Below, in pieces: positions 7,828-15,948 of a stretch of 64,000 nt of DNA. The first letter of the stretch is position 1, and the number at the start of each line of letters is the position of its first letter. Origin of the DNA: Candidatus Woesearchaeota archaeon (lineage in GTDB: Archaea > Nanobdellota > Nanobdellia > Woesearchaeales > JAHWIC01); NCBI GenBank assembly GCA_019322805.1, contig JAHWIC010000001.1, forward strand, positions 186,001 to 250,000. Reading direction: 5' to 3'. Both the position numbers and the translations under genes were made by a program. The notes under the pieces are model-generated. The model saw only the letters and a list, made by a program, of their open reading frames with translations, searched no databases and was not told where the DNA came from.

Positions 7828-8433
7828 ATGCCTTACAAATATGCTAATAAGAAGTATGAACCAGAACACATGGCTAAGGCAGTTGGTACTTCATTATCAA
7901 TATCCACAAAACATGCGATAGAGATATGCACCTTACTAAGATGCAAAGAGCTTTCATATGCAAAGGAATTGTTGAAGAAAGCCATAGAAAAAAAACAAGC
8001 CATACCATTTACAAGATTTAACAAGGATGTCGGCCACAAGCCAGGCATAGGGCCTGGAAGATACCCAAAAAAAGCGTCAGGAGAGATACTCAAATTATTG
8101 GAATGTGTAGAAGCAAATGCTCAGTTCAAGGGTCTTAACACATCAGAGCTGGTAATAAATCATATTTGTGCACATAAAGCAGGAAAAGCAATGCGTTATG
8201 GCAGGCAGCGTGGCAGAACCTCAAAAAGGACTCATGTTGAAGTGATGGTAAAAGAAACTGCTAAGAAAAAGGCTGAAGAAAAAGGCAAGGAAGCGAAACC
8301 AAAGGAGACTAAAAAGGCTGAAAAAAAACCTACTGAGAAGCCAAAGGAAGTAAAAAAGCCTGAAGTACCAAATGAAGCCAAGCCAGAAAAGAGAAAAGAG
8401 GAAGCAAAGCCAAAACAAGAGGATAAAAAATGA
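7828..8433 (+). CDS. rpl22: 50S ribosomal protein L22 (uL22) with charged tail
   Basis: L22 lines the nascent peptide tunnel. Residues 1 to about 148 are the normal archaeal domain (HAIEICTLLRCKELSYAKELL; HKPGIGPGRYPKKASGEILKLLE; GRQRGRTSKRTHVEVMV). About 50 further residues form a lysine/glutamate/proline-rich tail that most homologues lack. Such low-complexity tails recur in several r-proteins of this operon. The last codons overlap the S3 start in ATGA fashion. Confidence 0.95.
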   Translation: MPYKYANKKYEPEHMAKAVGTSLSISTKHAIEICTLLRCKELSYAKELLKKAIEKKQAIPFTRFNKDVGHKPGIGPGRYPKKASGEILKLLECVEANAQFKGLNTSELVINHICAHKAGKAMRYGRQRGRTSKRTHVEVMVKETAKKKAEEKGKEAKPKETKKAEKKPTEKPKEVKKPEVPNEAKPEKRKEEAKPKQEDKK

Positions 8434-9185
8434 TCGAGAGAAAGTTCGTTGCGCAGAAGATTAAGGAATTTCAGATAGAGGAATTTGTTAATCAGAATTT
8501 AAGTAATGTTGGCCATAGCCATACAAAGATGCTGAAGACTCCTCTAGGAGAGAAGATAGTTATCTATGCTTCAAGACCTGGCTTAGTAATCGGAAGAAAA
8601 GGCCAGAATATAAGGCAGTTGACAAAGACCTTAAAAAAGAAATTTAACTTAGAGAATCCGCAGATAGAGATAAGTGAAATTGAGAATATAAATCTAGATG
8701 CGCAAGTAATGGCTGAAAGGATTGTTGATTCATTAGAAAGGTTTGGAACACAGAAATTCAAAGGCATTGGTCATAGGGTAATGAGTGATGTGATGGGTGC
8801 TGGCGCTTTAGGTATTGAGATACTGATATCAGGAAAGGTTCCAAGCTCAAGAGCAAAATCATGGAGGTTTTACTCTGGCTATTTAAAAAAATGTGGAGAT
8901 ATAGCTTTAGTTGGTGTTAACAAAGCATATGCTACAGCCCAATTAAAAACTGGGGTTATAGGAATAAAATTATCCATTATGCCTCCTGACATAAAGCTTC
9001 CTGATGATATTCACCTTATTGAAGAAAAAGAAGAGGTCATTGAAGAGGTAAAAGAAGGTAGCGAGACAACAAAAGAAGGGAAACTCAAGAAAGGTGAGGA
9101 AAAAGAGACAAAAGAAGCAGAGGAAAAAGAAACTGAAGGTAAAGAAACGAAGAAGGAAGTAAAGGGAGAAGAAAAGAAGGAGTAA
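8430..9185 (+). CDS. rps3: 30S ribosomal protein S3 (uS3) with acidic/basic tail
   Basis: S3 forms part of the mRNA entry channel. The type II KH domain is seen in IVIYASRPGLVIGRKGQNIR (GRKG loop near residue 56). The C-terminal S3 domain is in GALGIEILISGKVPSSRAKSWRF and ATAQLKTGVIGIKLSIMPPD. About 55 extra residues at the end are almost only E, K, T and G. The ATG overlaps the L22 stop and L29 starts one base after its stop. Confidence 0.96.
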   Translation: MIERKFVAQKIKEFQIEEFVNQNLSNVGHSHTKMLKTPLGEKIVIYASRPGLVIGRKGQNIRQLTKTLKKKFNLENPQIEISEIENINLDAQVMAERIVDSLERFGTQKFKGIGHRVMSDVMGAGALGIEILISGKVPSSRAKSWRFYSGYLKKCGDIALVGVNKAYATAQLKTGVIGIKLSIMPPDIKLPDDIHLIEEKEEVIEEVKEGSETTKEGKLKKGEEKETKEAEEKETEGKETKKEVKGEEKKE

Positions 9186-9186
9186 A

Positions 9187-9390
9187 ATGAAGCTTAGAGT
9201 CAAAGAAATGAAATCAATGGCTGTTGAGGATTTGAAAACCAGATTAGAAGAGCTTAGAAAGGATTTGGTTAAACAGAATGCCCAGATTGCAACCGGGACA
9301 ACTCCAAAGAGTCCTGGGCAAATAAAACAGATGAAAAAAACAATTGCAAGAATATTAACGGTTATGAAAAACAAGGAGAGTAAGCAATGA
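9187..9390 (+). CDS. rpl29: 50S ribosomal protein L29 (uL29)
   Basis: This is a 67-residue two-helix protein near the tunnel exit. The pattern MKSMAVEDLKTRLEELRKDLVKQNAQIATG followed by IKQMKKTIARILTVM is the standard L29 hairpin of helices. It starts one base after S3 and overlaps the SUI1 gene start by 4 bases. Confidence 0.94.
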   Translation: MKLRVKEMKSMAVEDLKTRLEELRKDLVKQNAQIATGTTPKSPGQIKQMKKTIARILTVMKNKESKQ

Positions 9391-9695
9391 GTGAGATTTG
9401 CACTACGTGCGGACTGCCAAAAGAGCTTTGTGTTTGTGAAACAATAGCAAAAGAAAGTCAGCGTATAAGTGTATACATAGATAAGAAAAAATTCGGAAAA
9501 GTCTACACAGTGATTGAAGGAATAGACAGCAAGGAAATTGACATGAAGGAGCTGACAAAAAAACTCAAAAGCAAATTTGCATGCGGCGGTACTGCTAAGG
9601 AAGGCAAAATAGAGCTACAAGGTGACCACAAGCAAAAAGTGAAAGATGTTTTGATCGAATCTGGCTTTTCGCCAGATAGCATCGACATAAAGTAG
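9387..9695 (+). CDS. sui1: translation initiation factor aIF1 (SUI1 family)
   Basis: This factor aids start-codon selection on the small subunit, like eIF1 and bacterial YciH. The core is visible in KFGKVYTVIEGIDSKEIDMKELTKKLKSKFACGGT (about residues 31-65) and GDHKQKVKDVLIESGF (about 75-90). The first 20 residues carry a four-cysteine cluster (CTTCGLPKELCVC), probably a small zinc site as in many archaeal homologues. It is located between L29 and RNase P Rpp29, the usual archaeal position. Confidence 0.94.
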   Translation: MSEICTTCGLPKELCVCETIAKESQRISVYIDKKKFGKVYTVIEGIDSKEIDMKELTKKLKSKFACGGTAKEGKIELQGDHKQKVKDVLIESGFSPDSIDIK

Positions 9696-9696
9696 G

Positions 9697-9930
9697 ATGG
9701 ATAAATCAGCTTTATTGAAAAGCGAACTCATTGGGCTCAAAGTAAAGGTACTGGGAACAAGAATAGAAGGAGGGATAGTTGACGAAACGAAAAATATGCT
9801 CATAATCGAGCACAAAGGCCGGAAAAAGAGGATAATAAAGAGTAACAATGTGTTCGAATTCAAAGGAATAAAGATTGATGGAAAATCATTGATTGGAAGA
9901 TCAGAGGAGAGGATAAAGAAAACATGGTAA
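9697..9930 (+). CDS. rnp1: RNase P protein component 1 (Rpp29/Pop4)
   Basis: This is a small archaeal RNase P subunit that binds the specificity domain of RNase P RNA and helps tRNA 5' maturation. At 77 residues it keeps the Sm-like barrel (IGLKVKVLGTRIEGGIVDETKNML, IEHKGRKKRIIKSNNVFEF) and is close to the minimal length for the family. It sits between aIF1 and S17, where it occurs in most archaeal operons, and that supports the call. Its stop lies a few bases before the S17 start. Confidence 0.9.
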   Translation: MDKSALLKSELIGLKVKVLGTRIEGGIVDETKNMLIIEHKGRKKRIIKSNNVFEFKGIKIDGKSLIGRSEERIKKTW

Positions 9931-9932
9931 AA

Positions 9933-10352
9933 ATGGCTGAAAGAAAATGTGATGATAAAAATTGCCCAATTCATGGTAGCTTGAAGTGTAGAGGCATGGG
10001 CTTTGTTGGTACTATCATATCCACAAAGATGCACCGAACTGCTATTTTGGAATGGGAATGGAAACATTTCCTGCCAAAATATGAAAGATACGAAAAAAGA
10101 AGAACAAGGATCAAGGTGCATAATCCTGCATGCATAGATGCAAAAGACGGAGATATTGTAAAGGTCATGGAATGCAGACCATTGAGTAAAACCAAACATT
10201 TTGTGATTGTTGAAAAGCTTGGTGTTGAAAAGGGATTCAGGGAAAGAATGGAAGCGGAGGAAGCAGCAAAGGTCATCGAAAAGGAAAAGCCTGAAGAGTC
10301 GAAGGAAAAGGAAACTAAAAGTAAGGAAAAGGTAGAGGAAAAGCAGGAATAA
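9933..10352 (+). CDS. rps17: 30S ribosomal protein S17 (uS17) with charged tail
   Basis: S17 binds the 16S 5' domain. The OB-fold signature FVGTIISTKMHRTAILEWEW and RRTRIKVHNPACIDAKDGDIVKVMECRPLSKTKHFVIVE are diagnostic. The N-terminal CDDKNCPIHGSLKC resembles the archaeal cysteine motif. About 35 residues at the end are K/E-rich extension. An in-frame ATG at 9924 also exists; I chose 9933 for its 'aaaATG' context and normal N-terminus. Confidence 0.94.
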   Translation: MAERKCDDKNCPIHGSLKCRGMGFVGTIISTKMHRTAILEWEWKHFLPKYERYEKRRTRIKVHNPACIDAKDGDIVKVMECRPLSKTKHFVIVEKLGVEKGFRERMEAEEAAKVIEKEKPEESKEKETKSKEKVEEKQE

Positions 10353-10353
10353 A

Positions 10354-10755
10354 ATGAAAGCCCTGAAATCAAGAATAACAAAAGGATTGCAGATTGGTTC
10401 GCTTATAGAAACCTGCGACAATTCAGGAGCTAAAATAGTTAAGGTTGTTTCAATAATTAGAGAGAAAACAGTAAAGGGCAGAGCTCCAAAATGCGGTGTG
10501 GCTGATTTGATACTTGCGTCAGTCAAAAGCGGCAGGCCTGATATGAGAAAGCAGGTTGTTTACGCAGTCATCGTCAGGCAAAGAAAGGAATATCGCAGGC
10601 ATAATGGTATGAGGATCAAATTTGAAGACAATGCTGTTGTTGTATTGAAAGATGATAAGGGTAACCCGAAAGGAACTATCTTCAAAGGTCCAATCGCAAA
10701 AGAAGCGTGCAACAGGTGGCCTGGAGTTGCTAAACTTGCAAGCATTGTTGTTTAA
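10354..10755 (+). CDS. rpl14: 50S ribosomal protein L14 (uL14)
   Basis: L14 forms an inter-subunit bridge. GSLIETCDNSGAKIVKVVSI, KCGVADLILASVKSG and the C-terminal GTIFKGPIAKEACNRWPGVAKLASIVV are classic. The length of 133 residues is normal for archaea. The ATG follows the S17 stop after one base and the L24 ATG follows its stop after one base. Confidence 0.97.
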   Translation: MKALKSRITKGLQIGSLIETCDNSGAKIVKVVSIIREKTVKGRAPKCGVADLILASVKSGRPDMRKQVVYAVIVRQRKEYRRHNGMRIKFEDNAVVVLKDDKGNPKGTIFKGPIAKEACNRWPGVAKLASIVV

Positions 10756-10756
10756 A

Positions 10757-11140
10757 ATGGCTAAAACCAAATTTTCAGCAGAGTGGAAGAGAAGTAAAGC
10801 ACCAAAAAAACAGCGCAAATATAGGTACAACGCCCCTCTGCACATCAAACAGAAGTTTATGAATGTGCACCTCTCAAAAGAATTAAGGAAAAAGTATGGT
10901 AAGAGGGGTCTTGGTCTTAAGAAAGGAGACAGAGCAAAGGTTGTTGTTGGTCAATTTAAGGGCAAAACATGCAAAGTTGAAAGGGTTGATCTAAAGAAAT
11001 GTAAGGTCTATCTTGAAGGGATAGATATAGCAAAGAAAGACGGTTCAAAGACCAAATACGCAATTAATCCTTCAAACCTTATACTAACGGAAATTAACTT
11101 GGACGATAAAATGAGAAATAAAATATTAGAGAGAAAGTGA
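10757..11140 (+). CDS. rpl24: 50S ribosomal protein L24 (uL24)
   Basis: L24 initiates large-subunit assembly. It has the archaeal N-terminus AKTKFSAEWKRSKAPKKQRKYRY and a KOW motif, KKGDRAKVVVGQFKGKTCKVERVD (about residues 57-80). The open frame extends back into the L14 gene, but the ATG at 10757 is right after the L14 stop and gives the standard 127-residue protein. The last four bases overlap the S4e region. Confidence 0.95.
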   Translation: MAKTKFSAEWKRSKAPKKQRKYRYNAPLHIKQKFMNVHLSKELRKKYGKRGLGLKKGDRAKVVVGQFKGKTCKVERVDLKKCKVYLEGIDIAKKDGSKTKYAINPSNLILTEINLDDKMRNKILERK

Positions 11141-11145
11141 TGCGA

Positions 11146-11841
11146 ATGGTCAAAAAACACTTGAAAAGGTTAAATGTGCCGCGTGGCTGGAAAATAAGGA
11201 AAAAGGAATTCAAGTTTATTATTAAATCGAATCCTGGCCCGCACCCCAAAAGCTCAAGCATTCCACTTGGTGTGCTTATAAGGGATGTTCTTGGTTATGC
11301 CAAGAACTCAAAAGAGGTTAAATTCATGTTAAATAACAGAAACGTTTTGGTTGACAGTATGAAGAGGGTCAACCCTAAATTTCCAGTCGGATTATTCGAT
11401 GTTGTAGAATTTGTTGAAGCAAACAAATGCTTTAGGATATTATTCGACAAGAAGGGAAATATCGCTGCTTTTCCCATCGATAAGTCAGAAGTAAAAATTA
11501 AGCCATGTCAGGTTACTGGCAAAACCAAGCTAAAGGGAAAGATTCAGCTTAATTTGTATGGTGGTAATAATATACTTGTAGAAAAGGACGAGTACAAGAC
11601 AGACGATACCATAGTGCTGGAGTTCCCAAAGAAAGGCATAAAGGAGCATATCAGGTTTGGAAAAGGAGTCGTGATATATCTTGTGGGCGGAAAGCATACA
11701 GGCCAAACAGGCAGGATAGAGGATGTGAAAAAAGATAAAATCAGCTATAAGAACAGTGCAGGAGAGGTAATCGAAACCCTGAAAAAATATGCTTTTGTTA
11801 TTGGGGCAGACAAGCCAGTAATATCCCTGGGTAAAAAATGA
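11146..11841 (+). CDS. rps4e: 30S ribosomal protein S4e (eS4)
   Basis: This archaeal/eukaryotic r-protein has an S4-like and a KOW-type domain. KKHLKRLNVPRGWKIRKKE at the start, SIPLGVLIRDVLGYAKNSKEVKFMLNNRNVLVD (S4-like RNA-binding) and VVIYLVGGKHTGQTGRIEDVKKD (KOW) identify it. In-frame starts exist at 11137 (GTG), 11140 and 11146 (ATG); the last gives the best family N-terminus. The gene overlaps L5 by 4 bases (ATGA). Confidence 0.95.
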   Translation: MVKKHLKRLNVPRGWKIRKKEFKFIIKSNPGPHPKSSSIPLGVLIRDVLGYAKNSKEVKFMLNNRNVLVDSMKRVNPKFPVGLFDVVEFVEANKCFRILFDKKGNIAAFPIDKSEVKIKPCQVTGKTKLKGKIQLNLYGGNNILVEKDEYKTDDTIVLEFPKKGIKEHIRFGKGVVIYLVGGKHTGQTGRIEDVKKDKISYKNSAGEVIETLKKYAFVIGADKPVISLGKK

Positions 11842-12350
11842 ACCCGATGAGAAATATAAGAATTGAAAAAGTGACCCTTAATGTTGGCGCAGGTAAAGAG
11901 CAGACCAAGTTAGAGAAGGGGGTGTTGCTACTAAAACACATTACAGGTATAGAGCCTGTAAAAACCTTCACAAACAAAAGGATACCCACGTGGGGTCTAA
12001 GACCTGGCTTGCCAATAGGCTGTAAATTGACTTTAAGGGGAAAACCTGCTAAAGAAATGCTGGTTAGATTATTGTCCGCAAAAGACAACCAGCTTGAAGA
12101 AAAGCAGTTTGACAAAGAAGGCAACCTTGCTTTTGGAGTCCCGGAATATATCGATATAGCTGAAACTAAATACGATCCTAAGATAGGTATGGCTGGGCTG
12201 GAGGTATGCATTACATTAGGAAGACCTGGTTTCAGGATCAAGCGAAGAAGGATAAAGCCGAGAAAGGTGCCAAAAAGGCATAGGATGACAAAGAAAGAAG
12301 CAATCGAATTTATGAAAAAGGAATTTGGAATCAAGATAGGTGAAGAGTAG
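11838..12350 (+). CDS. rpl5: 50S ribosomal protein L5 (uL5)
   Basis: L5 binds 5S rRNA and contacts P-site tRNA. Hallmarks are MRNIRIEKVTLNVGAGKEQ, ITGIEPVKTFTNKRIPTWGLRPGLPIGCKLTLRG, and the GMAGLEVCITLGRPGFRIKRRR segment, all archaeal type. The length of 170 residues is normal. It overlaps S4e by 4 bases and is directly abutted by S14. Confidence 0.97.
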   Translation: MNPMRNIRIEKVTLNVGAGKEQTKLEKGVLLLKHITGIEPVKTFTNKRIPTWGLRPGLPIGCKLTLRGKPAKEMLVRLLSAKDNQLEEKQFDKEGNLAFGVPEYIDIAETKYDPKIGMAGLEVCITLGRPGFRIKRRRIKPRKVPKRHRMTKKEAIEFMKKEFGIKIGEE

Positions 12351-12581
12351 ATGACTTACAGCGATCATAAAAAGGTTTTCAAACAGTTAAGAGCCAAACC
12401 GGTTAAACTGAAGAAATTTGTGAAACATAACGCGCCAAAAGAGAGGAAGTTTGGCAGAAGCTCAAGAAAGTGCAGAAGGTGCGGAAGAATCAGGGGCCAT
12501 ATAAAAAAATACGGCCTTAATCTTTGCAGGCAGTGCTTTAGAGAAATAGCAACTAAATTGGGATTCAAAAAATACAGCTGA
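12351..12581 (+). CDS. rps14: 30S ribosomal protein S14 (uS14), zinc-binding form
   Basis: S14 is in the small-subunit head. It is the zinc-containing form with two CxxC pairs (KCRRCG and LCRQCF). The ending FREIATKLGFKKYS is typical. At 76 residues it is longer than the usual archaeal S14 of roughly 50-60 residues, because of a basic N-terminal stretch (YSDHKKVFKQLRAKPVKLKK). It starts with no gap after L5. Confidence 0.94.
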   Translation: MTYSDHKKVFKQLRAKPVKLKKFVKHNAPKERKFGRSSRKCRRCGRIRGHIKKYGLNLCRQCFREIATKLGFKKYS

Positions 12582-12589
12582 GGTTAAAA

Positions 12590-12979
12590 ATGTTGAACGA
12601 TCCATTAGCAAATGCATTATCAGCGATCCTGAATGCTGAAAAAATAGGCAGAAAAGAATGTGAGATAAGGCCTATCTCTAAGGTAATTAAAAAGGTTTTA
12701 TCTGTAATGAAGGATAATCTTTATATTGGAGATGTTCAAGAGGTAAAGGACAGCAAAGGAGGCCTAATCAAGGTAAACCTCCTTGGCAATATAAATGACT
12801 GCAGTGCAATAAAGCCAAGATTTTCTGTTAAAAAAGACCTCTACGAGAAATTTGAAAAGAGATTTCTGCCGGCAAAGGGCATGGGTATAATCATTGTTTC
12901 AACACCTCAAGGCATAATGACCCAGGCAGACGCTAAAAAGAAGGGCTTGGGGTGCAGGCTTTTATCATATTGTTACTAA
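12590..12979 (+). CDS. rps8: 30S ribosomal protein S8 (uS8)
   Basis: S8 is a primary 16S-binding protein. NDPLANALSAILNAEKIGRKEC at the start and GMGIIIVSTPQGIMTQADAKKKGLGCRLLSYCY at the end match the S8 family. The length of 129 residues is standard for archaea. The gene lies 8 bases after S14, and L6 follows after one base. Confidence 0.96.
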   Translation: MLNDPLANALSAILNAEKIGRKECEIRPISKVIKKVLSVMKDNLYIGDVQEVKDSKGGLIKVNLLGNINDCSAIKPRFSVKKDLYEKFEKRFLPAKGMGIIIVSTPQGIMTQADAKKKGLGCRLLSYCY

Positions 12980-12980
12980 G

Positions 12981-13535
12981 ATGGCTAAAGAAAAAAAATC
13001 CATAGATGTGGAACTGGAAATCCCTCAGGGCATAGAGGCTAAGATAGACAAGAGAACGATAATAATCAAAGGGCCAAAAGGGGAATTAAAGAAAACTTTC
13101 ATTGTTCCAAACATCGAATTAGAATGCAAGGAAAATAAGATGTTAATCAAAGCAAGCAGGAACACCAAACGCGAGAAAAAGCTGGTAGGCACCTTAAAGG
13201 CAAGCATCAAGAATATGTTTAAAGGAGCTACTGAATCACATAAGTATGTTTTGAAGATATGCTCTGGTCATTTTCCTATGAAGGTTGATGTTAAAGGGGA
13301 TACTCTCGCGATAAATAATTTCTTGGGAGAAAAATTTCCTAGGACATTGAAATTGAAAGAAGGTGTGAGTGTTAAAGTTGAAGGAGACATGATAAATGTC
13401 GAGAGCATTGATAAGGGCCTCGCTGGCCAGACAGCTGCTGATGTTGAGCAATTAACTAGGAGAGCAAATTATGACGCTAGGATATTCCAAGATGGGATTT
13501 ATATCATAAACAAGGACAGTAAAGAGCTAAAATGA
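12981..13535 (+). CDS. rpl6: 50S ribosomal protein L6 (uL6)
   Basis: L6 lies near the factor-binding site and has two related domains. They are seen here as IIIKGPKGELKKTFIVPNIELE in the first and GHFPMKVDVKGDTLAINNFLGEKFPRTLKLKEGVSVKVEGDMI in the second. The terminal TRRANYDARIFQDGIYII is the archaeal L6 signature. The length of 184 residues is normal. It overlaps the L32e start by 4 bases. Confidence 0.96.
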   Translation: MAKEKKSIDVELEIPQGIEAKIDKRTIIIKGPKGELKKTFIVPNIELECKENKMLIKASRNTKREKKLVGTLKASIKNMFKGATESHKYVLKICSGHFPMKVDVKGDTLAINNFLGEKFPRTLKLKEGVSVKVEGDMINVESIDKGLAGQTAADVEQLTRRANYDARIFQDGIYIINKDSKELK

Positions 13536-14113
13536 ACCTGTTAGAGTTAAGGAAGCAAATCAAAGGAAAAAAGCCAAAATTTGTAAGGCAGGACTTAAAA
13601 AAGAAAAGGGTATCTAAGAATTGGAGAAGGCCAAGAGGTATTGATTCCAAGCTTAGATTAAAGCTTAAAGGCCATGCAAAAAAGGTTTCTATAGGATACG
13701 GTTCGCCAAAAAAAGTGAAGGGCTTGCATAAGTCCGGTTTAAAGGTTGTTTTTGTTTCATCACCAGCTGACTTGGATGGTATCAACAAGGAAAAAGAAGG
13801 CGCTATCATTAAAGGCAGCGTTGGTTTAAGGAAAAAGGTTGAATTGGTTAACAAGGCAAAGGAAAAAGGCATCAAGATATTGAATTTAAAGGATCCTGAC
13901 CAATTTTTAAAATGCGTTGTAGAGCTGATGAAGAAGAAAAAAGAAGAGAAGAGAAAAATTGCAGAAAAGAAAGAGAAAAAAGCCAAGCAACTAAAGGAGA
14001 AAGCAAAGAAAAAAGAAGAGAAGGGAGAGCTTGCAGACAAGATAAAAAGTGAGGAAGAGAGAAAAGAAGAGGAAAAGATGGAGAAAGACAAACTGCTAAC
14101 AAAGAGGACGTGA
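13532..14113 (+). CDS. rpl32e: 50S ribosomal protein L32e (eL32) with charged tail
   Basis: This is an archaeal/eukaryotic large-subunit protein. KFVRQDLKKKRVSKNWRRPRGIDSKLR and GYGSPKKVKGLHKSGLKVVFV (about residues 53-73) are diagnostic. From about residue 130 on, the chain is a K/E-rich extension that most homologues lack (KKKKEEKRKIAEKKEKKAKQ). It overlaps L6 by 4 bases and L19e starts 5 bases later. Confidence 0.94.
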   Translation: MNLLELRKQIKGKKPKFVRQDLKKKRVSKNWRRPRGIDSKLRLKLKGHAKKVSIGYGSPKKVKGLHKSGLKVVFVSSPADLDGINKEKEGAIIKGSVGLRKKVELVNKAKEKGIKILNLKDPDQFLKCVVELMKKKKEEKRKIAEKKEKKAKQLKEKAKKKEEKGELADKIKSEEERKEEEKMEKDKLLTKRT

Positions 14114-14118
14114 TGTGA

Positions 14119-14568
14119 ATGGAGCTTAAGGTCCAAAAAAAACTTGCCGGAGCTGTACTTAAGTGCTCAAAATCAAGGATAAGGTTTGATCCAGAAAGGC
14201 TTGATGAGATAAAGGAAGCTATAACCAAGGTTGATATCAAGGCTCTTATCATAGATAATGCTATATCGCGTAAACCTGTTAATGCTGCATCAAGATTCAG
14301 GGCAAGAAAAAAGATTGTCCAAAAAAGAAAAGGAAGGCAAAAGGGGCCTGGTTCAAGAAAAGGCAAAAGAACAGCGAGATTGCCAAAAAAGCGCGCATGG
14401 ATAAACCAGGTAAGGATACAAAGGGAATTTTTGAAGTACTTAAGGGATAAAGGAATTATTGATAAAAGGGTTTACAGGGATTTATACCTAAAATGTAAAG
14501 GCGGCTTCTTTAGAAGCAAAAGACACCTAAAACTGTATATTGACGAGCATGGCCTTATTAAAAAATGA
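14119..14568 (+). CDS. rpl19e: 50S ribosomal protein L19e (eL19)
   Basis: L19e is a long helical protein that bridges the subunits. The family pattern is clear: QKKLAGAVLKCSKSRIRFDPERLDEIKEAITK, then SRFRARKKIVQKRKGRQKGPGSRKGKRTAR and RDLYLKCKGGFFRSKRHLKLYI. The length of 149 residues is usual for archaea. The gene overlaps L18 by 4 bases. Confidence 0.96.
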   Translation: MELKVQKKLAGAVLKCSKSRIRFDPERLDEIKEAITKVDIKALIIDNAISRKPVNAASRFRARKKIVQKRKGRQKGPGSRKGKRTARLPKKRAWINQVRIQREFLKYLRDKGIIDKRVYRDLYLKCKGGFFRSKRHLKLYIDEHGLIKK

Positions 14569-15146
14569 TAAAACAAAGATTTACTGTAAAATTTAAGAGA
14601 AGAAGAAAGGGAATTACAAATTATAATAAAAGGTTAAAGATGCTGTCAGCTGGCAAACTGCGGCTAGTCATCAGAAAATCTCTTAATAATACTGGTGCCC
14701 AAATAATTACATATGGGGCAAAAGGCGACAAGGTTTTGGTGTCAGCGCATTCAAGTGAACTGAAAAAGCATGGCTGGAATTTAGCAACAGGAAATGTGCC
14801 AAGTGCTTATCTTACAGGGCTTTTGCTTGGGCAAAAGGCTAAGAAAAAAGGAATAAAAGAAGAACTTGTATTAGATATTGGTTTGAATACCCCTGTAAAG
14901 GGAGGAAGATTGTATGCTACATTGCGCGGATTTATTGATGCTGGGATGAGTGTGGCTCACTCTAAAGATATCCTGCCTTCTGATGATCGGATAAAAGGAG
15001 TCCATATAGTAAATTTTTCAAATTCAGTTAAGGCAGACAAAGAAAGGTATGGCAGGCAGTTTGAAGGTTATGCAAAAAAGGAGGTTGACCCTGCAAAATT
15101 AACTGATTATTTTAATAATGCGAAGAAGAAGATTAGTGAGGCATAA
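14565..15146 (+). CDS. rpl18: 50S ribosomal protein L18 (uL18)
   Basis: L18 binds 5S rRNA. The archaeal form is seen in RFTVKFKRRRKGITNYNKRLKML, RLVIRKSLNNTGAQIITYGAKGDKVL and FIDAGMSVAHSKDILPSDDRIKGVHI. The length of 193 residues is normal. It overlaps L19e by 4 bases and S5 starts one base after its stop. Confidence 0.96.
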   Translation: MIKQRFTVKFKRRRKGITNYNKRLKMLSAGKLRLVIRKSLNNTGAQIITYGAKGDKVLVSAHSSELKKHGWNLATGNVPSAYLTGLLLGQKAKKKGIKEELVLDIGLNTPVKGGRLYATLRGFIDAGMSVAHSKDILPSDDRIKGVHIVNFSNSVKADKERYGRQFEGYAKKEVDPAKLTDYFNNAKKKISEA

Positions 15147-15147
15147 A

Positions 15148-15948
15148 ATGGCGGAAGAAAAGGAAGAAATCAAGGAAGAAGCAGAGGAAGAGATTATTGA
15201 ACCTGAAGAAGAGGAAAAGGTAGCTAAGAAGATTGAGAAACCAGCATTTGATAAAGAAAGCTGGAAACCAAGAACCTCATTAGGTACAAAAGTAAAAAAT
15301 GGAGAAATAACTGATATTGATCAGATACTTGACAGTGGGCTTAAGATTATGGAAGCTGAGATAGTTGATATTCTTTTAGCAGACCTTGAAAGTGATCTTT
15401 TATTGATTGGCCAGTCAAAAGGAAAGTTCGGTGGCGGCCAAAGAAGGGTATTCAAACAAACACAAAAGAAAACCCAGGAAGGAAACAAGCCAAAATTTGC
15501 TACATTTGCAGTTGTTGGGAATCGTAATGGTTATATTGGCATTGGTTATGGCAAGTCAAAAGAAACAGTTCCTGCCAGGGAAAAGGCAATAAGGAATGCT
15601 AAGCTCAATATTATTAAGATAAGGCGCGGCTGTGGAAGCTGGGAATGCGGCTGTAAAGATGCTCATTCTATTCCATTTGAGATACAAGGTAAATGCGGTT
15701 CTGTCAGGATAAAGATTATGCCGGCTCCAAAAGGGACTGGTCTTTGCGTAGAACCAGAATGTCAAAAGATTCTTGGCCTTGCAGGAGTAAAGGATGTCTG
15801 GTCAAAGACCTTAGGACAGACAAAAACAAAGATCAATGTTGTTTACGCATGTATTATGGCTATAAAAAACCTGCTTAATGCTAAGGTTCAATCAAAATTT
15901 ATTGAAAAGCTTGGAATTGTTGAAGGGAGATTAAAAGAAAATGAGTGA
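15148..15948 (+). CDS. rps5: 30S ribosomal protein S5 (uS5)
   Basis: S5 has an N-terminal dsRNA-binding-like domain and a C-terminal S5 domain at the decoding region. FAVVGNRNGYIGIGYGKSKETVPAREKAIRNAK (about residues 117-149) is the core motif; GTGLCVEPECQKILGLAGVKDVWSKTLGQTKTKIN completes it. About 30 acidic residues precede the fold, an extension beyond the usual start. The frame reads back to 15118 inside L18, but ATG 15148 has the 'aaaATG' context. It overlaps L30 by 8 bases. Confidence 0.95.
   Translation: MAEEKEEIKEEAEEEIIEPEEEEKVAKKIEKPAFDKESWKPRTSLGTKVKNGEITDIDQILDSGLKIMEAEIVDILLADLESDLLLIGQSKGKFGGGQRRVFKQTQKKTQEGNKPKFATFAVVGNRNGYIGIGYGKSKETVPAREKAIRNAKLNIIKIRRGCGSWECGCKDAHSIPFEIQGKCGSVRIKIMPAPKGTGLCVEPECQKILGLAGVKDVWSKTLGQTKTKINVVYACIMAIKNLLNAKVQSKFIEKLGIVEGRLKENE

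Noticed and set aside
9615..10526. Long minus-strand open frame of 303 codons opposite aIF1, RNase P and S17
   Set aside because: It is antisense to three securely identified genes, has a low-complexity Phe/Leu/Ser composition typical of a shadow frame, and shows no domain.
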